Positions 9,368-18,018 of a stretch of 64,000 bases of DNA are shown in pieces (position 1 is the first letter of the stretch; each line of letters starts with the position of its first letter). The notes beneath the pieces were generated by a model. That model made no database searches. It was not told where the DNA came from and saw nothing but the letters and a program-made list of their open reading frames with translations. Both the position numbers and the translations under genes were made by a program. This DNA comes from Planctomycetaceae bacterium (GTDB lineage: Bacteria > Planctomycetota > Planctomycetia > Planctomycetales > Planctomycetaceae): assembly GCA_020638955.1 (NCBI GenBank), contig JACKHO010000006.1, positions 186,001 to 250,000 on the forward strand, in the 5' to 3' direction.

Positions 9368-11017
9368 ATGAAGGTCATCATTGTGGGTGGGGTAGCGGGT
9401 GGAGCATCAGCGGCAGCGAGGCTGCGGCGATTGGCGGAGGATGCGGAGATCATTCTCGTAGAGCGTGGCCCAGACGTGTCGTTCGCCAACTGCGGACTTC
9501 CGTACCATGTCAGCGACACCATCCCCGACCGGAAAAAACTGCTGGTGACGACTCCCAAACTGCTGCGAGAACGTTTCAAGCTCGACGTCCGCGTCCGCTC
9601 GAATGTCGAGGCGATTGACCGGGAGGCCAAAGAAGTCCGCATTCGCGATTTGGAAACAGGGAATGAGTACCCGGAGTCATACGACAAACTCATTCTGGCG
9701 CCAGGCGCCGCTCCATTGCGTCCGCCATTGCCGGGAATCGACCTGCCTAATGTATTTACGCTGCGCAACTTGCAGGACATGGACCGCATCAAGGCGGCGG
9801 CTCAGGGGGCGAAAGGGAAACACGCCGTCGTCGTCGGAGCGGGATTCATTGGACTCGAGCTCATTGAGAATTTGGTCCATATAGGAATTCAAACAACGCT
9901 CATCGAATTGCAGGATCAGGTTCTCCCGCCACTCGACAAGGAACTGACCACACCCATTACCCAACTGCTGGCTGAAAAGGGTGTCAATGTCCTGCTTGGT
10001 GATTCCGTGGTAGGTTTCGAAGAAGCAAACGGTGCTCTCGCAGTCTCGCTGAAATCGGGTAAACAGCTTGAAGCGGAATTTGTCGCACTCGGAATTGGTG
10101 TCCGCCCGGAAAACAAGCTCGCAGTTGATGCCGGTCTGAGTGTGGGGCCACGCGGCGGAATTCAGGTGAACGAGCAGCTGCAAACTTCCGATCCCGACAT
10201 CTATGCGGTTGGTGATGCTATTGAAGTGCAGGATTTCGTCCTAGAGTCACCAACTCAGGTTCCGCTGGCCGGGCCCGCCAATCGACAGGGACGTCTCGCG
10301 GCTGATCACATTTGCGGTCGCGAGGTTCGCTACCGTGGAACACAAGGGACCGCAATCTTGGGCCTGTTCGGACGAACTGCGGCGATGACTGGCTCTTCGG
10401 AGAAAACTTTACGACGGGTCGAACGTCCGTTTCGGTCGATTTACATTCATCCCAATAATCACGCCGGGTACTATCCTGGCGCTGAGTCGATGACGCTGAA
10501 ACTGCTACTCGATCCTGAGTCAGGAAAGATTTTGGGAGCCCAAGGGGTCGGTGGGGCGGGTGTCGACAAACGGATTGACGTCCTTGCCATTGCGATTCAG
10601 GCAGGCATGACGGTGTTTGATCTTGAGGAATCGGAGCTCGCCTACGCGCCGCAGTTCGGATCGGCCAAAGATCCCGTCAACATGCTGGGATTTGTGGCCG
10701 CCGGTCTTATGCGGGAAGACCATCCCCAAATCGATGTACCTTCATTCCTGGATCAGGATTTCAGCAGCCACCTGCTGTTGGATGTGCGTACCGAGAAAGA
10801 GTTTTCCGAGGGGCACATCCCCGGCGCGACACATATTCCGGTCGACGAACTTCGCGACCGCCTTTCCGAACTTTCCAGCGACAAGGAAATTGTCGCGTAC
10901 TGCAAGGTCGGAATGCGGGGGTACATTGCCACCCGCATCCTCATGCAGCACGGCTACAAAGTGCGGAATTTGAGCGGCGGATATTCGACGTACCGCCTTT
11001 TTCAGCCTGAGGGGTAA
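9368..11017 (+). CDS. CoA-disulfide reductase / polysulfide reductase-like flavoprotein with C-terminal rhodanese domain
   Basis: 549 residues. The N-terminus MKVIIVGGVAGGASAAARLR is the FAD-binding Rossmann motif. SFANCGLPY places the single redox Cys at residue 42, as in CoA-disulfide reductases. A second dinucleotide motif (VVVGAGFIGLELIENL) binds NAD(P)H, and IYAVGDAIE is the second FAD contact. Residues about 440-545 form a rhodanese domain (LLDVRTEKEFSEGHIPGA), with its active Cys at 512 in AYCKVGMRGY. Fusions of this kind reduce CoA-disulfide, CoA-persulfide or polysulfide in the cytoplasm and handle sulfane sulfur. The start at the ATG just before the FAD motif is favoured over upstream in-frame codons. 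It converges on the next gene, seven bases away, with no obvious terminator between them. Confidence 0.9.
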   Translation: MKVIIVGGVAGGASAAARLRRLAEDAEIILVERGPDVSFANCGLPYHVSDTIPDRKKLLVTTPKLLRERFKLDVRVRSNVEAIDREAKEVRIRDLETGNEYPESYDKLILAPGAAPLRPPLPGIDLPNVFTLRNLQDMDRIKAAAQGAKGKHAVVVGAGFIGLELIENLVHIGIQTTLIELQDQVLPPLDKELTTPITQLLAEKGVNVLLGDSVVGFEEANGALAVSLKSGKQLEAEFVALGIGVRPENKLAVDAGLSVGPRGGIQVNEQLQTSDPDIYAVGDAIEVQDFVLESPTQVPLAGPANRQGRLAADHICGREVRYRGTQGTAILGLFGRTAAMTGSSEKTLRRVERPFRSIYIHPNNHAGYYPGAESMTLKLLLDPESGKILGAQGVGGAGVDKRIDVLAIAIQAGMTVFDLEESELAYAPQFGSAKDPVNMLGFVAAGLMREDHPQIDVPSFLDQDFSSHLLLDVRTEKEFSEGHIPGATHIPVDELRDRLSELSSDKEIVAYCKVGMRGYIATRILMQHGYKVRNLSGGYSTYRLFQPEG

Positions 11018-11023
11018 CTATCG

Positions 11024-11770
11024 CTACTTCGTGACTTGAGTCGAGTCTTCGATCACGCCAGACAGTCGTGGATGCGTCAAAATGGCGTTGAGCGTTTGCG
11101 TCAGTTCCTGGAGTGATTCCAAATCGGTTTGCTGCTGGTCGTGGTACTCCCTGCGCAATCGGTTCAGCTCAGATTTCCAGTGGTCGACTTCACCGCGCAG
11201 AGCCACTGTTTCTTCCTGCGAGGCCTTCAAATCTTGTTGCAGAGAATTCTGCGCGGCTCGGCTTTCCTTCAATTCGGATTCGAGTTTCTCAAGACGTGCG
11301 CTGAGTGACTCGTGCATGGTCGTTGTGCGTTGCATGAATGCATTCTCGATTGCCTGTACGTCAATGCATGGACTCTCTTTGCCGCGCGTCTCATGAGCCA
11401 CGGGAGTCGGCAGTGCGCTGACGTCGGCGGGAAACAGTGCGGGAGTCCGCATTTCGGCCGTCAGCAATTCCGGGACGCGATGGTCAGTACGCAGCTTGCG
11501 ACACGGTGGAGGCGGAGGCACATCTGCATGCATGGTTGTTCTTCGATCCACACTGATGAACGAATCGGTAGTTGCGGGAACAGTCAGTGTTGCCGTTTCG
11601 TTGTCGACGACTGCATCACAAGTTTCGCACGACTTGTGACGGTCGAGAAGGGAGCAGCCACTGGTTCCCGCCAGAAGTAAGAGCAGAATCAGGAGTCGAC
11701 CAGCCGACGCCGCCTGCGGAATTCTGAAGCCTGAACAAATTCGAATTTCCGTAGTTGGTAGAGAAAACAT
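11024..11770 (-). CDS. Lipoprotein with predicted coiled coil, unknown function
   Basis: 248 residues from an ATG preceded by a strong AAGGGGGG ribosome site; a longer reading frame to 11854 exists but lacks one. The N-terminus has a hydrophobic stretch ending in the lipobox AGTSGC, so Cys39 would be lipidated and the protein anchored in a membrane. The C-terminal half (about residues 135-235) is rich in E, K, L, Q and R with heptad-like spacing (SARLEKLESELKESRAAQNS), which suggests a coiled coil. No enzymatic motif is seen. It is the last gene of the fliA run: fliA, a 67-residue protein, then this. Its function is not recognised; a role near the cell envelope or flagellar base is only a guess from context. 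Confidence 0.65.
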   Translation of the reverse strand: MFSLPTTEIRICSGFRIPQAASAGRLLILLLLLAGTSGCSLLDRHKSCETCDAVVDNETATLTVPATTDSFISVDRRTTMHADVPPPPPCRKLRTDHRVPELLTAEMRTPALFPADVSALPTPVAHETRGKESPCIDVQAIENAFMQRTTTMHESLSARLEKLESELKESRAAQNSLQQDLKASQEETVALRGEVDHWKSELNRLRREYHDQQQTDLESLQELTQTLNAILTHPRLSGVIEDSTQVTK

Positions 11771-11843
11771 TACGCCCCCCTTGGCGAGTTTTGCCATTCT
11801 TTGACAGATTGATTTGAATTGAAGTCGCGTCCGTAACCGGAAA

Positions 11844-12047
11844 TCATTTTTCATATTCGCATTCTGCTATCATTACGCGGCCACAGGTGCATTGCACCCG
11901 CATGCTCGTGACGCGGCCATCGACGCGCGTCAGCTCGACTTCCGGCTCAACCACCGGTTCGTATTGCGTTATGAGGACCGGATGGTGAGTCATGCGGACC
12001 GCACTGGCCGGAATAACGCAAGAACCTCGGTTGCGTGTCGAAATCAT
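11844..12047 (-). CDS. Small conserved-looking protein downstream of fliA
   Basis: 67 residues from an ATG with a very good ribosome site (GGGGGGA, 6 bases upstream). A longer frame to 12164 overlaps fliA and is rejected. The sequence contains MTHHPVLITQYEPVVEPEVE and, near the end, one CTCG motif, which is too few ligands for a zinc finger alone. It lies 16 bases after the fliA stop and is probably co-transcribed with it. No function recognised. Confidence 0.55.
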   Translation of the reverse strand: MISTRNRGSCVIPASAVRMTHHPVLITQYEPVVEPEVELTRVDGRVTSMRVQCTCGRVMIAECEYEK

Positions 12048-12063
12048 TTGAAATCCCCCCATT

Positions 12064-12762
12064 TCAGTTGCTTTCCATCCTGGTAACAATGTGCTTAAGT
12101 GCGGCATGTGCCTGTGACAGCAGTCTCGACACCCGCGACTCGGATAGCCCCAGCACTTCACCAATTTCCTTCAACCGGAGTTGTTCCGCGTAATACAAAG
12201 TGATGACGTGCCGCAATCGCTCCGGAAGTTCTAGAATTGCCTCGGCCAGAAGCTGCTGTTGATCCTCCCGTTCGAGTGACTGTTCCAATTCGGTCGTTCT
12301 GGCAACCGGACTCAGTTCCTCCTGCCAGTCCTCAAACCGCAGGACATGTACGGACGACAGGCAGTCAAGGATTTCGTCGACCGGAACCCCCAATTGTTCA
12401 GCAAGTTGTTCGACAGTGGGATATCGCTCCGAATGTGCGGTGACTTCTCGAATACGTCCCCACAAATTCAGGAGACGTTGCGGCAGTGGGCAGTTGCGTC
12501 GTAGCTCATCAATAATGGCTCCTCGGATGCGGAGGTATGCGAAGCTGCGAAAACTCGCCCCATGTTGAGGATCAAATCGGGCGGCGGCTTCCACGAGTCC
12601 CAGCAGACCCGCGCCTTCCAGGTTTTCGCGATCCACATGGTTGGGAACTTCGGCTAACACGCGTCCCAGAACGTGCTGCACCAAATCACGATGTTCCAGG
12701 ACGAGCTGATCACGCTCGACCTGCCACACGCGTTGCTGATAGTTCTCCTTAACTTCACGCAT
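12064..12762 (-). CDS. fliA: RNA polymerase sigma factor for flagellar operon (sigma-28 / FliA family)
   Basis: 232 residues, the usual FliA size. Region 2 is clear (ENLEGAGLLGLVEAAARFDP, FRSFAYLRIRGAIIDELRR); region 3 follows (YPTVEQLAEQLGVPVDEI), and region 4 ends in a helix-turn-helix (LRLKEIGEVLGLSESRVSRL). In other flagellates this factor transcribes late flagellar genes such as flagellin. The ATG has an AGGAAGG ribosome site. It is downstream of flhA and a small membrane-protein gene, but separated from them by 238 bases that contain an inverted-repeat element, so it may have its own promoter. No flgM anti-sigma gene was identified in the window. Confidence 0.92.
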   Translation of the reverse strand: MREVKENYQQRVWQVERDQLVLEHRDLVQHVLGRVLAEVPNHVDRENLEGAGLLGLVEAAARFDPQHGASFRSFAYLRIRGAIIDELRRNCPLPQRLLNLWGRIREVTAHSERYPTVEQLAEQLGVPVDEILDCLSSVHVLRFEDWQEELSPVARTTELEQSLEREDQQQLLAEAILELPERLRHVITLYYAEQLRLKEIGEVLGLSESRVSRLLSQAHAALKHIVTRMESN

Positions 12763-12840
12763 TGAAACTGCCTTCCTGGCGGTGCTTCATCATTCCTTTG
12801 TTGCCAACTTCAAATTGCGACTTACTTTCTCGAATTGTTT

Positions 12841-12979
12841 GTAGGGTGGGTGAAGTCCACCTCCACCAAATTGGTGCGTTACGCAAGTCGTCCCCAATGC
12901 AAAGCAAGGTGTGAGTTCGGTGAGATTTGACTGCGGACGCAACCCACCAATGCATGTCGACTTGCTCCACACACCCTAC
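12841..12979. repeat. MITE-like element with imperfect terminal inverted repeats
   Basis: 139 bases in the fliA upstream gap. The left end starts GTAGGGTGGGTG and the right end finishes with CACACACCCTAC, so GTAGGGTG is repeated inverted at the two tips. Inner arms also correspond: ATTGGTGCGTTACGC at the left, and ATTGGTGGGTTGCGTC on the opposite strand at the right. It holds no gene. Such small palindromic repeats scattered through a genome are usually non-autonomous mobile elements. Copies elsewhere could not be checked. Confidence 0.6.
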
Positions 12980-13000
12980 GGGCGTCGTGAGTCGTCCTGC

Positions 13001-13210
13001 CTATCTCATTGGTATGTCCAAGTCGTCATCATCCGGGCTCGTAAACTGCTGCTTCAGTAACAACTCGAGTCCCGCTGCCAGGATGGCCACAACCACGCCA
13101 CTGACTCCCGCTCGGTACACAATGATGTCGGGCGACTGTCCGGTGAACACACCGAGCACGACGCTGATACAGGCAATCAGCAACGCTGTTGACAGTACGC
13201 GAACCCGCAT
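13001..13210 (-). CDS. Small two-helix membrane protein in the flagellar export operon
   Basis: 69 residues from the ATG at 13210, which has a purine-rich GGAGGGG about 12 bases upstream; an ATG at 13243 (80 residues) lies three bases after the flhA stop but has no visible ribosome site. Two hydrophobic stretches (LSTALLIACISVVLGVF and AGVSGVVVAILAAGLELLL) predict a hairpin of two membrane helices with an acidic tail (SPDDDDLDIPMR). It sits directly after flhA and is surely in the same transcript. It is far too short for FlhB or FliR. It has two helices like FliQ, but I do not see the FliQ sequence pattern. Function unknown. Confidence 0.6.
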   Translation of the reverse strand: MRVRVLSTALLIACISVVLGVFTGQSPDIIVYRAGVSGVVVAILAAGLELLLKQQFTSPDDDDLDIPMR

Positions 13211-13246
13211 TGGTAATCGCTTCCCCTCCTTCCTGGACAACATTTG

Positions 13247-15355
13247 TTACGCGGCCTGTGACGCAGCCTGTTCGACATTCTCCACCGACTCCTGCGAGCG
13301 GCTCTGCTGCGGAAACACCTCCTGTTCGTGGATGAGTGCAATGGGTGAAAGGGCCAAATCGGAATGCACTTCCTGGTAGGCAATAAATCCCAACCCCTTC
13401 AGTTGACGATTCAGCAAATTGCGCATGGGACGACGTAAGCTGCGGTCGACCAGCAATGCCAATGGCTGGTCGTGTTGACTTCCTTCATGCCAGTGCCGGG
13501 TGACGGTGCGAGTGAGGTTCTCCAGCGGAACGGGACCAAGAGCCACGTGCCCTTCTCGTACTACCTCGCGAAGTCGTTTCTCCAGCCGTGGATCAAAGAT
13601 GATGACTCGCAATTCACCATCTGACGTGCAGTACCGGTCGCAGACGAGTCGTCCGAGTTCCTGCCGGACGGCATCGGTCAACTCGTCGGCAGTCTTCGCA
13701 TGGGTGGCCTGATTACTGACTGCCTCCAGAATGAGAGCCATATCAGCCAGAGGGACACCATCTTGCGCCAACTGTTTCAGCATTTGATGAATGACCGCGG
13801 TCCTGATGTTCTCACTGCGGACTTCATCCACAATCGAAGGTGCAAATGCGTGAACCTGATCCAGCATCTCCTTGACGGTATCTCGAGTAATGAGTTCATG
13901 CCCGAATTCTTTGAGCACCTCGCCCAGGTGTGTGATCAATACACTCGGTGCGTCGACCACGGTGAAGCCGCGGGCCGAGGCGAGTGAGGCGTTCTCTTCC
14001 GAGAGCCACTTCGCCCGGAATCCAAAGGCTGGGTCGACCGTTTCTTCGCCTGGTACGTCGAGTGAGGTTCCTTCGTCGTGGATAGCCAAATGCTGATTCA
14101 CACGCAAATCGCCTCGTGCTACTTCGCGTCCACCAATCAGAATGCGATACGCCTCGACCGGAAGTTCGAGGTTGCTGCGGACACGTATTTCCGGAATCCA
14201 AATGCCGCGCTGCCGGGACAGGTCTTTCCGCAACAGCGTAATACGATGCGAAAACGGTCTTCCCTGTTTGGAAGTCATGAGGCTGACTAAGCGTGCGCCG
14301 ACTTCCACGGCGGCTCGGTCGGTATACAGGAAATCTTCGAGTGCATTCGTCGGTGCGACAGGCTGCGGTTCTTCACCGGGTGGGACTTTACTCAGCTTTT
14401 CCTGCGGTTTCCGCTGTCGACGCAGGTACCAGATGAGTCCGCCACTCAGTGCCAGAAATGGCAGACGTGGCATTCCGGGGATGAGTGCCGCAATTCCCAG
14501 GACAAAGGCACCGAGCCACAATGGATTCTTCTGCTTGAACAATTGTTCGCCGACATCACTGCCGAGGCTGTTTTCCGAGTTCGATTTCGTAATGAGAATA
14601 CCGGAAGCCGTGGCAATGAATAGAGCCGGAATTTGTGAGACGAGACCGTCGCCGACGGTCAATACCCCGAACGTCTGAATCGACTCGCCGGGCGACATAC
14701 CGTTGGAAATCCCGATGGCGACGCCACCTAACAGGTTGATGCCAGTAATGACCAAGCCGGCAATGGCATCTCCGCGTACGAACTTACTTGCACCGTCCAT
14801 GGCCCCATAAAACTCGGTTTCGAGTCCGAGTTGTCGACGTCGTTCCCGTGCCGTTGGTTCATCGATGGTGCCGGCATTGAGTTCGGCGTCGATCGACATT
14901 TGCTTACCGGGGAGTGCGTCGAGCGTAAATCGCGCGGCGACTTCTGAAACGCGTCCCGCACCTTTCGTAATCACGATAAACTGAATGATGACGAGAATCA
15001 GAAAGATGACGAGGCCGACGACCAGGTTCCCGCCGACCACCATTTCACCAAATGTGGAGACGAGTTTTCCCGCCTGCGATGACAACAAGATGCTGCGAGT
15101 TGTCGCGACGTTAAGTGAAATGCGATATAGCGTCAGCATGAGCAGCAGTGACGGAAACGCTGACAGGTCGAGTGCGCGACGGGTGCCGAGCGTTACCAGG
15201 AACAGCAGGACCGCCACGCCCATGTTGACTGCGAGGAACAGGTCCAGCAGCAGCGATGGAATCGGGAAGACGATTATCCCCAACACCATGAGGAAACAGA
15301 GCGACAACAAGGTGTCGCTGTTTCGTAACCAGGAGTAAGGGGAGGACTGAGTCAT
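13247..15355 (-). CDS. flhA: Flagellar type III export gate protein FlhA
   Basis: 702 residues, normal length. The N-terminal half has about eight membrane segments and the conserved cytoplasmic loop, including the FHIPEP-like region (ARFTLDALPGKQMSIDAELN), the best-known signature of this family. The C-terminal half is the soluble export-substrate docking domain. FlhA forms the nonameric ring of the flagellar export gate and uses the proton motive force. Here it follows fliP after a 56-base gap. In many bacteria fliQ, fliR and flhB stand between the two; they are absent here. Confidence 0.96.
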   Translation of the reverse strand: MTQSSPYSWLRNSDTLLSLCFLMVLGIIVFPIPSLLLDLFLAVNMGVAVLLFLVTLGTRRALDLSAFPSLLLMLTLYRISLNVATTRSILLSSQAGKLVSTFGEMVVGGNLVVGLVIFLILVIIQFIVITKGAGRVSEVAARFTLDALPGKQMSIDAELNAGTIDEPTARERRRQLGLETEFYGAMDGASKFVRGDAIAGLVITGINLLGGVAIGISNGMSPGESIQTFGVLTVGDGLVSQIPALFIATASGILITKSNSENSLGSDVGEQLFKQKNPLWLGAFVLGIAALIPGMPRLPFLALSGGLIWYLRRQRKPQEKLSKVPPGEEPQPVAPTNALEDFLYTDRAAVEVGARLVSLMTSKQGRPFSHRITLLRKDLSRQRGIWIPEIRVRSNLELPVEAYRILIGGREVARGDLRVNQHLAIHDEGTSLDVPGEETVDPAFGFRAKWLSEENASLASARGFTVVDAPSVLITHLGEVLKEFGHELITRDTVKEMLDQVHAFAPSIVDEVRSENIRTAVIHQMLKQLAQDGVPLADMALILEAVSNQATHAKTADELTDAVRQELGRLVCDRYCTSDGELRVIIFDPRLEKRLREVVREGHVALGPVPLENLTRTVTRHWHEGSQHDQPLALLVDRSLRRPMRNLLNRQLKGLGFIAYQEVHSDLALSPIALIHEQEVFPQQSRSQESVENVEQAASQAA

Positions 15356-15411
15356 TGTGGGAAGTGGAGGGGTGAGTCAGGCTGCGGACGTGCTTTGAAT
15401 TTTGGGCATGG

Positions 15412-16095
15412 TCAGGTTTGAAAGCTGAGGCAAATTGCCTTCGCCAGCAAATGCCAGCCATCAATCAAAACGAACAGCAGGATTTTGCAAGGCGTGGAGA
15501 CGACGACGGGCGGCATCATCATCATGCCGAGGGCCATGAGAATCATGGAGACGACCAAATCGATGACAATGAAGGGCAGGAACAGACAGAACCCCATTAG
15601 AAAGGCGGTTCGCAGTTCGCTGATGATGAAGGCGGGAATGAGAATGTGGATCGGTGTCGATTCCCGGGTCTCCAGCAAATCATGCTCGGCCAGATTCAGA
15701 AACAACATGAGGTCTTCCTCTCGCGTGTGCTGCAGCATGAACTTTCGTTCTGCCGCCGAACCAATGGCGAGTGCCTCGGCTGCCGAGATCTCTTCATTCA
15801 TGTATGGGCGCACAGCTTGCGATTCGATTTCCCGCCACGTGGGCGCCATGACGAACAGTGTCATGAAAATCGAGAGGCCGAGCAGAACCTGATTCGGCGG
15901 AATCTCCTGTGTTGAGAGTGCCCGACGGACGAATGACAACACAATGACAATGCGCGTAAAGGCCGTCATCGCCATGAACGCCGACGACAGGAGGGCCAGT
16001 CCGCCGAGAAACAGCGCCAGTCGCAGTTGCGGCGAGAGGTCCTGCAGCGGACCATCCTGCAGCATTTGGAGTGTTGATTCGGCCTCGCTATTCAT
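15412..16095 (-). CDS. fliP: Flagellar export gate protein FliP
   Basis: 227 residues. Four membrane segments and the family core are visible: TAFTRIVIVLSFVRRALSTQ near the N-terminus, PPNQVLLGLSIFMTLFVMAP, and near the end AFIISELRTAFLMGFCLFLP followed by DLVVSMILMALGMMMMPP. FliP is the main component of the export-gate channel in the flagellar basal body. It is slightly shorter than the E. coli protein (245) and lacks the long cleavable leader; the first hydrophobic stretch begins near residue 25. It is two bases downstream of fliO. Confidence 0.96.
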   Translation of the reverse strand: MNSEAESTLQMLQDGPLQDLSPQLRLALFLGGLALLSSAFMAMTAFTRIVIVLSFVRRALSTQEIPPNQVLLGLSIFMTLFVMAPTWREIESQAVRPYMNEEISAAEALAIGSAAERKFMLQHTREEDLMLFLNLAEHDLLETRESTPIHILIPAFIISELRTAFLMGFCLFLPFIVIDLVVSMILMALGMMMMPPVVVSTPCKILLFVLIDGWHLLAKAICLSFQT

Positions 16096-16097
16096 CT

Positions 16098-16730
16098 CTA
16101 TGCACCTCCCGTGTCGGGGAATACCGCTGGAAACGCATGTTCATTTTGTAATGACGTCGAATCGTTTGCGGTTTCATCGAGCGACATATCGCCCCAACTG
16201 TTCAGGCTAAGGAGGAATCGAACGCCTTGCCGATCAACCGCCAGAAGTACAGGTTGTTGATCGGCCTCTACCAGAAAGACCTGGGTGTCCATCCGAAGCT
16301 GCAGCGATGCCACACTGCGAAGTCGCGAATTCTCTGCCAGCCGCTGCCAATTCGGAGACCATGCTTTAAGGCCTACGAGGACAACACCTGCGAGTACAAT
16401 GACAACTCCGCTCCATAGTGCGATTTTCTCAAACTCCTGCAGGACATCATCAGTACCGCTGGTCAACATGGCGGAAGTAGCTTCCTGCTCAGCTTGAACC
16501 GGCGTCTCTGCTTCCTCTGAACTGACTCGTTCGACAACCGTAGCTGGCGTGGATTCTCCATCAAACTGAAATGCCGGAACGACACGCGGTTCCGAGCCAT
16601 CCAAAGACTCGAACACGTTTACAAGTCGAATCTCGCCAACGTCAGTGCGCAGTTCGTCTGCATGTCCGTGTCCCGTCAGGAGCACGTACATCGCGAAGAC
16701 CAGGCTGCACTGAGTCAGCAGGTTCGTCAT
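16098..16730 (-). CDS. fliO: Flagellar assembly protein FliO-like
   Basis: 210 residues: an N-terminal signal-like hydrophobic segment (LLTQCSLVFAMYVLLTG), a periplasmic stretch, a central membrane helix (LWSGVVIVLAGVVLVGLKAW), then a cytoplasmic part with the FliO-type pattern LRSVASLQLRMDTQVFLVEA and LLAVDRQGVRFLL. FliO assists assembly of FliP. The sequence is weakly conserved in general; the call rests on topology, the cytoplasmic motif and the position between fliN and fliP. Its ATG overlaps the fliN stop by four bases (ATGA), implying translational coupling. Confidence 0.82.
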   Translation of the reverse strand: MTNLLTQCSLVFAMYVLLTGHGHADELRTDVGEIRLVNVFESLDGSEPRVVPAFQFDGESTPATVVERVSSEEAETPVQAEQEATSAMLTSGTDDVLQEFEKIALWSGVVIVLAGVVLVGLKAWSPNWQRLAENSRLRSVASLQLRMDTQVFLVEADQQPVLLAVDRQGVRFLLSLNSWGDMSLDETANDSTSLQNEHAFPAVFPDTGGA

Positions 16731-17107
16731 GTTGTGGCTTCCACATTCTGAGCTTCACGTCTTGCGCCGGGGCCAGAAGCAACCTCGGCATGGCTCTCGT
16801 CGATTTCCGTGATTCGGATGCCGTAACGATCATGCACGACGACCACTTCGCCGCCAGCAATACGCACTCCCTGGGCGACAATGTCGAGGGCGTCGTTGAC
16901 AGTACGATCGAGTTCCAGCACGGCACCAGGACCGAGTTCCATCAACTCACCAAGCGGCATTTGGAGCCGTCCGAGTTCGGCGGTAATGCGAACCTTCACA
17001 TCATAGAAACGTGAAAGCGGTACCTTGGCAGTGATGGGGCCTGAAGGGGGAGCCTGCGGAAAGTCCGCCGGGCTCACCGGAACTCCTTCTCCGGATTCCT
17101 TGTTCAT
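16727..17107 (-). CDS. fliN: Flagellar motor switch protein FliN
   Basis: 126 residues with the C-terminal SpoA/SPOA domain typical of FliN: FYDVKVRITAELGRLQMPLG, then LGPGAVLELDRTVNDALDI and GEVVVVHDRYGIRITEI. It forms the lower C-ring of the motor together with FliM. The N-terminal 30 residues are Pro-rich and divergent. It follows fliM with a short gap and overlaps fliO by four bases. Confidence 0.95.
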   Translation of the reverse strand: MNKESGEGVPVSPADFPQAPPSGPITAKVPLSRFYDVKVRITAELGRLQMPLGELMELGPGAVLELDRTVNDALDIVAQGVRIAGGEVVVVHDRYGIRITEIDESHAEVASGPGARREAQNVEATT

Positions 17108-17146
17108 GACAAAAGTCTCTGTTGATTCTGTGACGAGGGAGGAAGG

Positions 17147-18016
17147 CTATTCACCCGCCTTTTCGGAAACCTGAAATGCCTGACGTGGCCCCTTGCGGAG
17201 TGGATATCCCTGCCACTTGGGAATGTTCTCCACCGACATGGTCAGCGGGCGATAAATCGAGTTGTCGAGCACAATGACATCGCCGAGAGCGAGGTTCATG
17301 GCTGCCGACATCGGGATTTCCGTCGAGCCGAGTTCAAATGTGATGTCCACGGGGATGCGTCGCGCCAGTGATTCCAGAACCGACAAACCTGCTTGTGTGT
17401 CACTGTCAGGCGAGTGAGAGCCATCTTCCAGTTGCTCGTCCACTTCCTTGCGGGGGAGAATCCAGGCGATGGGTTCGGTGCCGAAGCGGCATGTGAAGTT
17501 CAGAAGAATGAGGTAGTACTCAGCCTGCGCGGAGAGAATGCGTGTTCGCTCGGGGCGATTCATCCCTTCAATGAATCGACACGGCGTTGATTGTGCACCG
17601 GGATACGAATCACCAATAGCGAATGCCACTCGCTCAAACAGCACTTCCATCATGGATGATTCGACGGGAGTGAGTTCGCGTTCTTCCGGCCACTCGGTGC
17701 CGGGGATATCCAATAGATCGGCCAGTAGACCCTGCGTCGTGCGGCCACTCAAGACAACGATGGAAGGAACGCGAGCAGGTGTGACTTTGAGATGTAATCC
17801 CAGCGAGCCGGGCTGCATGGCACTGGCGACGCCCTGATATTCGCATGGTCGTATTTCGTGACAGGCGAGCTGAATGGGATTCTTTAATACTTCGTTCCAC
17901 TGCTCCTGCAGTACCACGCATGTTGCCTGGCACCACTTCTGCAGCATGTTCCATACATCCTCGGCAGGCCGCCTTGGGCGATAAAAGTCCAATGTTTGGG
18001 GCTGTAAATCGTTCAT
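17147..18016 (-). CDS. fliM: Flagellar motor switch protein FliM-like, without CheY-binding N-terminal motif
   Basis: 289 residues (E. coli FliM 334). The middle domain and the C-terminal SpoA domain are present (RRIPVDITFELGSTEIPMSA, LALGDVIVLDNSIYRPLTM). The N-terminus begins MNDLQPQTLDFYRPRRPAED and lacks the LSQ-x-EIDALL peptide that binds phosphorylated CheY in well-studied bacteria. The middle-domain GGxG-type motif is also hard to see. The position between fliL and fliN supports the name. Either switching uses another surface or another protein, or this is a divergent lineage-specific FliM. The downstream fliN begins about 40 bases later. Confidence 0.85.
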   Translation of the reverse strand: MNDLQPQTLDFYRPRRPAEDVWNMLQKWCQATCVVLQEQWNEVLKNPIQLACHEIRPCEYQGVASAMQPGSLGLHLKVTPARVPSIVVLSGRTTQGLLADLLDIPGTEWPEERELTPVESSMMEVLFERVAFAIGDSYPGAQSTPCRFIEGMNRPERTRILSAQAEYYLILLNFTCRFGTEPIAWILPRKEVDEQLEDGSHSPDSDTQAGLSVLESLARRIPVDITFELGSTEIPMSAAMNLALGDVIVLDNSIYRPLTMSVENIPKWQGYPLRKGPRQAFQVSEKAGE

Positions 18017-18018
18017 GG

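Noticed and set aside
11770..11854. Longer start for the coiled-coil lipoprotein gene
   Set aside because: The start at 11770 has a strong ribosome site and places the hydrophobic leader correctly; the longer form overlaps the upstream gene.
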